Origin: Gammaproteobacteria bacterium
GTDB lineage: Bacteria > Pseudomonadota > Gammaproteobacteria > Xanthomonadales > Xanthomonadaceae
Direction of reading: 5' to 3'
DNA length: 8,433 bases
NCBI GenBank assembly: GCA_012510865.1
Contig: JAAZHF010000447.1
Span: forward strand, 1 to 8,433
The notes under the pieces are model-generated. The model was not told where the DNA came from. It saw only the letters and a program-made list of their open reading frames with translations, and ran no database searches. The translations under genes were made by a program, and so were the position numbers. This document shows positions 4,074-8,433 of this stretch, in pieces (positions within the stretch are counted from its first letter, which is position 1; each line of letters begins with the position of its first letter).

Positions 4074-4201
4074 TGGCCATCCAGATCGGGATCATCATCG
4101 TCGAAACCCCCGACGACTGCACCAGCACGGGCCTCACGTGCCTGACCTGTCCGAACTACGACGCGTGCGAGCACGCCTACGACGAGGAGGATGACCAATG
4201 A
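4073..4201 (+). CDS. 42-residue cysteine-cluster microprotein
   Basis: This tiny protein starts in a TGATG overlap with the preceding gene; AAGGAG at 4057-4062 is ten bases upstream. A hydrophobic strand (IQIGIIIVE) is followed by cysteines at 16, 23, 26 and 32 plus His34, with a central CLTC, and a very acidic tail. The cysteine pattern suggests one zinc-binding knuckle. Its ATGA overlap with the next gene, also cysteine-rich, points to co-translation. The length is marginal, but start, ribosome site, overlap on both sides and cysteine spacing all support it. Function unknown. Confidence 0.65.
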   Translation: MAIQIGIIIVETPDDCTSTGLTCLTCPNYDACEHAYDEEDDQ

Positions 4202-4398
4202 ACGTCGACACCTTCCGGCCTTGCCGCGTCTGCAAGCGCGCCAACTGCGACGACGACTGCGAGGAGCTCCAGGCGATCTACCGGGAGCAGCAGCGCGAGA
4301 AGCTCCGTGACATCGACCCTGACGATGTCACGTGCGATGTCTGCGGCCGCACGTACGGCGAGATGTCGCACGACCTCTGCCACACGGACTTCTTCTGA
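4198..4398 (+). CDS. Double zinc-knuckle-like small protein
   Basis: The product has 66 residues with two cysteine clusters: Cys9, 12, 17 and 21 (CRVCKRANCDDDC) and Cys46, 49 and 61 with His58 or His62 (CDVCGRTYGEMSHDLC). A charged helix (about 22-38) connects them. Each cluster could bind one zinc ion. Such proteins usually mediate nucleic-acid or protein contacts, but no named family is recognised. The ATG overlaps the previous stop by four bases, and GAGGAGG lies just upstream. It closes the three-gene cassette begun at 3867 and is followed within a few bases by element copy 6. Confidence 0.7.
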   Translation: MNVDTFRPCRVCKRANCDDDCEELQAIYREQQREKLRDIDPDDVTCDVCGRTYGEMSHDLCHTDFF

Positions 4399-4404
4399 CC
4401 CACC

Positions 4405-4460
4405 AGCCCCTGCCTGCCAAAAGCGGGTAGGGGCTTTGTCTTATGCAGCAACGTCGCTGC
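4405..4460 (+). repeat. Intergenic hairpin element, copy 6
   Basis: The left arm AGCCCCTGCCTGC (4405-4417), loop CAAAA and right arm GCGGGTAGGGGCT (4423-4435) form a 13-bp stem, followed by TTGTC. The second hairpin GCAGC-AACGTC-GCTGC (4445-4460) has the same arms as copy 2 but a different loop. AAGGA (4470-4474) and the ATG at 4482 follow. Confidence 0.75.
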
Positions 4461-4481
4461 GACCAATGCAAGGACAAGACC

Positions 4482-5342
4482 ATGTCGAACGACCTCAAGA
4501 CCGCCCTGACCGACGCCCTGACCAACAAGCCGGAGAAGACCCCCGCCAACATCGCCGCCAACAACGCCAAGCTGGCGGCCATGCAGCCCGGCGAGGGCAC
4601 CCAGTCCGGCAAGCTGGGCACGCTCGCCCGGAACTACATCATGGGCGCCGTGGACTCGGCCACCCGGGTGCCGAGCCCGAACCTCAAGAACGCGGACTTC
4701 CGCGCCCTGCTGCTGCACTGGCGAGCGGTGCTGCTGGCCTCGATCGCGGCCACGAAGAACCACGCCTCGGCGTTCACCATCGCCGTGCAGGCGATCGCGA
4801 GCTCCGAGGGTGCGCTCCAGGCCAAGCGCCTGGTCGACAACGTCATGGGCCAGGTGCTCTGGTCCGCGGCGGTGGACTTCCAGCGGGCGGAGACCCGCGA
4901 GCACGCCACCGCCGGCGACGTCGAGGCCACGCTGCGCGAGCGCCTCGGCGCCTACGCCGACGAGGAGTTCCGGAGGGACATGGAGGGCGCCCCGGTCGGG
5001 CTCGACCCCGAGCGTGACCCGGACAACGCGCACCAGCCCGACACCGACGAGGTGATGGACGCGCTGGCGGAGGCGAACGGCTGGCTCAGCGCGATCGCCG
5101 ACCTGCTCCCGGCCGACGACGCCGAGCGGCTGATCCTCGGCCTCGAGGGCGGCCTGCCGTACACCCAGCGCAAGGAGGTCTCCGACATGACGGGCGAGGC
5201 CACCTACGTGCCGGTGCACGACATCAACGAGGCCCTCGAGATCCAGCTCGAGAAGAACAAGGCCTCGTTCGCCGCGCGCACGTCCAAGCGCATGGCCGCG
5301 ATGAAGGACACCTTCGCCGCCATCGCCAAGCTCGCCGCGTGA
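4482..5342 (+). CDS. 286-residue helical hypothetical protein
   Basis: This is the largest gene of the orphan cluster. The protein is soluble and almost entirely alpha-helical by composition: a polar N-terminus (1-45), a more hydrophobic helical core (about 48-140, including LLLHWRAVLLASIAA), an acidic middle (about 170-200) and a lysine-rich C-terminal helix. No catalytic motif, nucleotide-binding loop or helix-turn-helix is seen. AAGGA seven bases before the ATG at 4482 supports this start; an in-frame ATG at 4443 lies in the leader hairpin region. It forms its own cassette between element copy 6 and the terminator at 5349. A phage structural or DNA-metabolism accessory role cannot be told apart from sequence. 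Confidence 0.75.
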   Translation: MSNDLKTALTDALTNKPEKTPANIAANNAKLAAMQPGEGTQSGKLGTLARNYIMGAVDSATRVPSPNLKNADFRALLLHWRAVLLASIAATKNHASAFTIAVQAIASSEGALQAKRLVDNVMGQVLWSAAVDFQRAETREHATAGDVEATLRERLGAYADEEFRRDMEGAPVGLDPERDPDNAHQPDTDEVMDALAEANGWLSAIADLLPADDAERLILGLEGGLPYTQRKEVSDMTGEATYVPVHDINEALEIQLEKNKASFAARTSKRMAAMKDTFAAIAKLAA

Positions 5343-5348
5343 CCCGTC

Positions 5349-5380
5349 GCAGCCCCTACCTTCGGGTAGGGGCTGCTTTT
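5349..5380 (+). terminator. Intrinsic terminator, copy 7 of the hairpin family
   Basis: A 12-bp perfect stem (5349-5360 with 5365-5376) closes on the loop TTCG and is followed by TTTT (5377-5380). Its right side contains GGGTAGGGGCT (5364-5374), the word shared by the intergenic elements. It begins just after the TGA at 5342 and ends the orphan gene cluster. Confidence 0.9.
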
Positions 5381-5386
5381 CATTCC

Positions 5387-5403
5387 GCGGCACACCTTGC
5401 CGC
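5387..5403. repeat. Small inverted repeat after the terminator
   Basis: GCGGCA (5387-5392) and TGCCGC (5398-5403) are perfect inverted copies around a five-base spacer. They lie just before the larger repeat cluster upstream of the integrase and may belong to the same recombination or operator region. Confidence 0.4.
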
Positions 5404-5410
5404 CCAGCGC

Positions 5411-5469
5411 CACTTCCTGCCGTGCGTCCACGTCACTTCCTGCCGCGAACGCACGGCAGGAAGTGACGT
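5411..5469. repeat. Overlapping inverted repeats upstream of integrase
   Basis: CACTTCCTGCCG occurs directly at 5411-5422 and 5434-5445 and inverted at 5454-5465. The first and third copies form a 17-bp perfect inverted repeat (5411-5427 with 5449-5465). The second and third form a 16-bp perfect one (5430-5445 with 5454-5469), so two mutually exclusive hairpins or protein dimer sites exist. The outer ends of the second include ACGTCAC and GTGACGT, the motif of the control region. Placement before a phage integrase suggests arm-type integrase/excisionase sites, an operator, or part of attP. Confidence 0.65.
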
Positions 5470-5576
5470 CCTGCGGTGTAGGACTTTTCCGACTTCCATT
5501 TGCCCCGCCGCCACGGCAGCGTGTGCGGCCTTTTGCAACCAGCCGGGGGGACTGGATGCCGGAGTCAGCATGTGTC

Positions 5577-6500
5577 ATGAGCGTCAAGCGCCGTCCGGAC
5601 AGCGGCGCCTGGGAGGTGTACGTCCACCCGCCGGGTGCCAAACCTCTACGGAAGTCCAACAGGCATTGGACCCGCGCGGACGCCCTTCAATTCGAACGCC
5701 AATACCTGGAGGCAGCCAACCAGCCCATGCCGATGCTCGAGGCGGCGTTGGACAAGTGGCTCGACGAATACCTGCCCGAGCTGAAGGACACCGGGTACTA
5801 CGAGAGCAAGGCGCGTGCGCTACGCCCGTTCCTGACCAACAAGGCCTTCACTGACCTGCCGGACGTCGTTGCCGGCATCAAGCGCTCGAACCGTCACCTG
5901 AAGCCTGCGACGGTCAACCGACGTCTGGCGATCCTCAAGCGCATCACCAAGCTCGCCTTCGAGGAGTGGGGCTGGATCGACCAGCCCGTGCACACCAAGG
6001 TGAAGCTGCAGCGCGAGGTCAACGAACGGCACACGTACCTGACACGCGCCGAGGTCGAGCGCCTGCGCATGAACTGCCGCGACCCCGACGCCGGCGACCT
6101 GGTGGTGTTCGCCGCGTTCACCGGCCTGCGCCGCTCGGAGATGTTCCGCGTGCAGGCCCGCGACGTGGCCAACGACACCCTGCTGCTCGATACCCGGACC
6201 AAGACCGGGAAGCCGCGCGCGGTGCCTCTGCATCCGCGCGCGCTGCACATCGCCAAGCGCATGCCCCTGGCGATCACGCCGGCGCTGCTCCAGAAGGAGT
6301 GGACCGAGGCGCGCGTCGAGGCCGGCCTGCCGGACGTCCGGTGGCATGACCTGCGCCATACTTACGCCAGCTGGCGCGCCCAGTCCGGCGCCACGCTCCA
6401 GGTGATCAAGGAGCTCATGGGCCACGCCACGATCGTGACCACCATGCGCTACGCCCACCTGATCCACGACAACCTCAAGTCCGCGGTGATGAAGATATGA
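5577..6500 (+). CDS. int: Tyrosine recombinase (phage integrase)
   Basis: This integrase-family enzyme cuts and rejoins DNA at attachment sites through a tyrosine nucleophile. With the start at 5577 it has 307 residues. An N-terminal arm-type segment (1-30) and a SAM-like core-binding domain (about 50-150) precede the catalytic domain. The catalytic set is complete: Arg185 in TGLRRSE, Lys209 in TKTGK, His257 and Arg260 in WHDLRHT, His283 in GHAT and Tyr292 in RYAH, close to the C-terminus as usual. GGAG at 5561-5564 is 12 bases from this ATG, rather far; an ATG at 5556 with a G-rich tract is the alternative and adds seven residues. Its stop overlaps the next start (ATGA). Target site and any tRNA attachment are not visible. 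Confidence 0.95.
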   Translation: MSVKRRPDSGAWEVYVHPPGAKPLRKSNRHWTRADALQFERQYLEAANQPMPMLEAALDKWLDEYLPELKDTGYYESKARALRPFLTNKAFTDLPDVVAGIKRSNRHLKPATVNRRLAILKRITKLAFEEWGWIDQPVHTKVKLQREVNERHTYLTRAEVERLRMNCRDPDAGDLVVFAAFTGLRRSEMFRVQARDVANDTLLLDTRTKTGKPRAVPLHPRALHIAKRMPLAITPALLQKEWTEARVEAGLPDVRWHDLRHTYASWRAQSGATLQVIKELMGHATIVTTMRYAHLIHDNLKSAVMKI

Positions 6501-6682
6501 CAACGCCCGACCAGCCCGGCGACACCCAGGGCGAGGCACCCAACGGCCCGTACACCGACAAGACACGCCCCGACTGGACCCGCAAGTGCGAGGTCTGCGG
6601 CCAGACACCGATCGTGCCGGTCACCGGATTGTGCGGCCCGTGCACGTTCGGCGAGGCCGAGACCGCGGGGGGGAACTGGTGA
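6497..6682 (+). CDS. Four-cysteine zinc-ribbon small protein
   Basis: The product has 61 residues: a polar, proline-rich N-terminus (1-28), then Cys31, 34, 46 and 49 in CxxC-x11-CxxC spacing (CEVCGQ and TGLCGPCTFGEA), ending AETAGGNW. The motif TGLCGPC followed by FGEA and GGNW is familiar from small proteins on phages and islands of GC-rich proteobacteria (recall only). It probably binds one zinc. The ATG overlaps the integrase stop by four bases without a strong ribosome site, so it depends on translational coupling. Its place directly after int would suit a small recombination or regulatory partner, but that is inference; it does not resemble a typical excisionase helix-turn-helix. Confidence 0.75.
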   Translation: MTTPDQPGDTQGEAPNGPYTDKTRPDWTRKCEVCGQTPIVPVTGLCGPCTFGEAETAGGNW

Positions 6683-7488
6683 TGCGCCACTACCCGACCC
6701 TGAAGGCGCTGGTGCTCGAGTGGCTGTTCGACGACGGCTACCTGACCGGCAAGCCAGAGATCGACGAGCCCACCATGCACCGGGGCCAGGCAAAGCGCGA
6801 GTGCGCCGAGCAGCTGCGCACCGCAATCGACGAGCTGGAGTCCGAGCTCCACGCCCCAGATACGGCCGTCAAGGCGCTGGTGGCGAAGCTGTACGCGACG
6901 CTGCGCAGCATCCGCTACCACGCAGAGCACGGCCACCAAGACCGGCCGCTGCACGAGCGCCTGCGCCTGATCGGCGAGGAAGCGAACAAGGCGCTAGAAG
7001 CCGCACTCGCCGCGTCGAAGGCCGAGGCGGCAGAAATGGTCCCCGTGTTCGACGGCTACTCGCTGCCACGGTGGCTGCTGGAATCGGCAGTGCGCATTGA
7101 GCGATACATGGCCGCGCACCACACCGGCGAGTGGGTCATCGGCGGTATCCAATCGCGCGCCGCCCTGTCCGCCCCGGCCGTGGCGGTGGAGGCGGTGGCG
7201 ACGCTGCACTCAGACGGCTACTGGACGCACGAACCGGGCTGCGACCCGTTCGACCGTTTCGGGCCGAACGCCAACGCCCGCAACATGCCCGTGTACGCCA
7301 TCCCACAGCCCGCAGCGGGCGCGGTGCCGGAGGCGCTGCAATTCCTCCTGCCGCGGATCGGAAGTTGGACTGACAGCAGATGGGACCAGCACCTTCGGTA
7401 CGAGTTCGGCGACGAGCGCGCCGCCCCGATGATCGCCGCGCTCAACGCCATGCTCGCCGCCGCCCCCAGCCCTGAACAGGAGGAATGA
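6682..7488 (+). CDS. Mosaic Ea22-like phage early protein
   Basis: The product has 268 residues. The N-terminal half (1-125) is charged and helical; the middle has DGYSLPRWLLESAVRIERY (around 122-140). A modular C-terminal part contains AALSAPAVAVE (160-170), VATLHSDGYWTHEP, DPFDRFGPNANARNMPVYA and PAAGAVPEALQFLLP (210-224). VATLHSDGYWT-type segments followed by an AIP or YAxP strand are characteristic of Ea22-like, accessory proteins from lambdoid left-arm operons; the assignment is by resemblance. The start overlaps the previous stop as TGATG, and a G-rich tract (6667-6673) may be the ribosome site. It shares two DNA-identical in-frame blocks with the next gene. Confidence 0.7.
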   Translation: MRHYPTLKALVLEWLFDDGYLTGKPEIDEPTMHRGQAKRECAEQLRTAIDELESELHAPDTAVKALVAKLYATLRSIRYHAEHGHQDRPLHERLRLIGEEANKALEAALAASKAEAAEMVPVFDGYSLPRWLLESAVRIERYMAAHHTGEWVIGGIQSRAALSAPAVAVEAVATLHSDGYWTHEPGCDPFDRFGPNANARNMPVYAIPQPAAGAVPEALQFLLPRIGSWTDSRWDQHLRYEFGDERAAPMIAALNAMLAAAPSPEQEE

Positions 7489-7857
7489 GATGGATCACCC
7501 CAATCTGGAACAGCAGGCCCGCGAGATGCTGGCTACGGAGTTTGAGCACGCCGGCATGCACGCATCCGCAGACACCATCCGCGCCGGAGACTATCAGCCG
7601 CGTAGTCACCATGACGCCTGTGTCAGAGCCATCGTCGCCGCCCTGTCCGCCCCGGCCGTGGAGGTGGAGCCGTCTGGTTGCAACGACCCTGACTGCGGGT
7701 GCGGTACGCCGACGTTCACAGAGCCGATGGAAGCCCTGCGATTCCTGTCTGGCAGATTCAAGTATGCAGGGGTCGGGCGCGCCGTCGCCAAGTCCTACGC
7801 CCGAGACATCGACGCCATCCTCGCCAAGCACACCTCCGCAGCGGGCGCGGTGCCGGA
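7158..7857. repeat. Two blocks shared between adjacent genes
   Basis: A 26-bp exact match at 7158-7183 and 7636-7661 extends to 34 bp with one mismatch. A second 22-bp exact match lies at 7310-7331 and 7836-7857. Both pairs occur in the same order and the same reading frame, coding for AALSAPAV and AAGAVP. The pattern points to module duplication or recombination between genes. Confidence 0.7.
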
Positions 7858-8047
7858 TTCCAGCGCCGCCGTCGCAGCGATCCAGTTCGCCCTGACGACC
7901 GATCATGGCTTCTCCTTCCTTCGGCTGTGGAACATGGGCGAATTCGACGTGATCCGGCGCGCGTGGCCGGAAGCGCCTGCCGAAGTGTTTGTGGGTGCTG
8001 ACCCACTCGCCGCCGCTACGCAGGACCAGGAGAGCCGCAATGGATGA
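7490..8047 (+). CDS. Mosaic phage hypothetical protein
   Basis: The product has 185 residues. Residues 1-60 form a helical region ending in AALSAPAVEVE (50-60), the block shared with the preceding gene. CNDPDCGCG (about 64-72) adds a small cysteine cluster, and SAAGAVPD (116-123) is the second shared block. The C-terminal part is helical (AAIQFALTTDHGFSFLRLWNMGEFDVIRRAW) and ends in a polar tail. No enzyme motif is seen. AGGAGG about seven bases before the ATG supports the start one base after the previous stop. It overlaps the next gene by eight bases. Like its neighbour, it looks assembled from exchangeable linkers and domains typical of phage accessory genes. Confidence 0.7.
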   Translation: MDHPNLEQQAREMLATEFEHAGMHASADTIRAGDYQPRSHHDACVRAIVAALSAPAVEVEPSGCNDPDCGCGTPTFTEPMEALRFLSGRFKYAGVGRAVAKSYARDIDAILAKHTSAAGAVPDSSAAVAAIQFALTTDHGFSFLRLWNMGEFDVIRRAWPEAPAEVFVGADPLAAATQDQESRNG

Positions 8048-8306
8048 GCTGATCGAGAGGCTGGAGACTCTGGTTGATAACGGCGAGGCGCAAGGCGGAA
8101 CGTTGCTGGTGCGGGGCACAACGCTCCGCCAAGCCGCCGCCGAGCTTCGCCGGGTGCGTGAGGCTCCGGTGGTGGAGCTGGAGGTCGTGCATGAGCGCGG
8201 GGAACTGGAACTTGCTGCGTTCATCAGCGACGACATACCGGGACCCGCGGTCTACTACTCGGGCCAGCGCCTCCGCCTGGTCCCCGAGCGCGGGGAGGTG
8301 CGGTGA
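8040..8306 (+). CDS. Small hypothetical protein with N-terminal helix
   Basis: The product has 88 residues. The N-terminus is a charged amphipathic helix (MDELIERLETLVDNGEAQ), followed by a second helix with LRQAAAELRRVRE (about 29-41) and a strand-rich C-terminal half (VVELEVVHERGELELAAFI and VYYSGQRLRLVP). No family is recognised. AGGAG seven bases before the ATG at 8040 supports the start, which overlaps the previous gene by eight bases. The frame continues upstream to 7989, but that segment is arginine-rich and within the neighbour. The stop overlaps the next start in TGATG. Confidence 0.7.
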   Translation: MDELIERLETLVDNGEAQGGTLLVRGTTLRQAAAELRRVREAPVVELEVVHERGELELAAFISDDIPGPAVYYSGQRLRLVPERGEVR

Positions 8307-8433
8307 TGGCTAGAAGCACCCTTGCGTGCCCCAACTGCCAGGGGCGAAGAAGCCGCACGTTGAACAGCAGGAGCCAACCCGACCGGGTGAACCGCCGTCG
8401 CGAGTGCGCGGACTGCAGCGCGCGCTTCAGCAC
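8306..8433 (+). CDS. NrdR-type zinc-ribbon protein, 5' fragment
   Basis: 42 residues are visible before the window ends in mid-codon. Cys8, Cys11, Cys34 and Cys37 form two CxxC knuckles; the arrangement CPNC, then NSR, then a basic stretch RRREC, then CSARFS closely parallels the zinc ribbon at the start of NrdR, the regulator of ribonucleotide reductase genes. Short phage proteins carrying only this ribbon are known, so this need not be full NrdR: whether an ATP-cone follows lies outside the window. GGGAGG lies about eight bases upstream, and the ATG overlaps the previous TGA by one base. Confidence 0.75.
   Translation, partial: MARSTLACPNCQGRRSRTLNSRSQPDRVNRRRECADCSARFS

Noticed and set aside
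1079..4445. ATG codons in the element tails (1079, 2463, 2762, 4443) as real starts or leader peptides
   Set aside because: An AGGGG lies nine bases upstream of each, but only two are in frame with the next gene, and copies 1 and 5 have no ATG there. Each gene has a better ATG and ribosome site downstream.
1043..5380. CRISPR array or MITE/insertion sequence explanation for the repeated elements
   Set aside because: Copies are hundreds of bases apart with genes between them, so not CRISPR. There are no target duplications or terminal repeats beyond the stem itself, so a transposon is not supported.
4278..5393. Long leftward open frame (371 codons)
   Set aside because: It runs antisense to the 4482 gene and through both flanking hairpin elements, with Gly/Val/Arg-rich shadow composition and no ribosome site.
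5820..6608. Leftward open frame opposite the integrase
   Set aside because: It is antisense to an integrase with all catalytic residues, so it is a shadow frame.

Overview
This window looks like part of a temperate tailed phage (or a prophage of one) from a high-GC proteobacterium, perhaps a Xanthomonadales-type host. That host guess rests only on GC-rich codon use and the general look of the small proteins. The phage assignment rests on four things: two leftward genes resembling the end of a tail module; a complete tyrosine recombinase with every catalytic residue visible; a run of tiny, tightly packed, mostly unrecognised genes; and mosaic Ea22-like and NrdR-like zinc-ribbon genes after the integrase. 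No repressor, replication gene, rRNA, tRNA, IS element or CRISPR array is visible.

Layout. Positions 1-469 hold two leftward tail-type genes, the first only a 5' fragment. Positions 470-821 are a divergent spacer with an AT-rich dyad and a 22-bp direct repeat. Positions 822-1600 are a three-gene rightward operon: a small membrane protein, a coiled-coil protein and an overlapping 55-residue membrane protein. A UUCG-loop terminator closes it. Positions 1612-2155 are a control region of about 540 bp with a TTAAGT dyad and many GTGACGT motifs. Positions 2156-5342 carry eleven rightward genes, nearly all orphans, ending at a strong terminator. Positions 5381-5576 are a repeat-rich region before the integrase. 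Positions 5577-8433 are an integrase-led operon of six genes whose neighbours overlap or almost touch.

The most unusual feature is a family of intergenic elements, at about 743, 1043, 2443, 2729, 3800, 4405 and 5349. All share the right arm GGGTAGGGGCT (one copy has GGGTAGGAGCT). Most pair with a variable left arm through compensating G-U pairs. Six of the seven are followed, 35-46 nt later, by a start codon with its own Shine-Dalgarno, usually after a second, unrelated small hairpin. They divide the small genes into one- to four-gene cassettes. The last copy is a canonical intrinsic terminator, so the family looks terminator-derived, but the internal copies have a degraded T-tract (TTTG) and a conserved tail. 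They could be attenuators, RNA-processing or antitermination sites, translational leaders, or recombination joints between cassettes.

A second theme is the GTGACGT/ACGTCAC word. It is clustered in the 1.7-2.15 kb control region, including four copies of the 10-mer CCTGTGACGT, and recurs in the inverted repeats upstream of the integrase. One DNA-binding protein could therefore coordinate both promoters. All functional calls outside the integrase are inferences from motifs and context.
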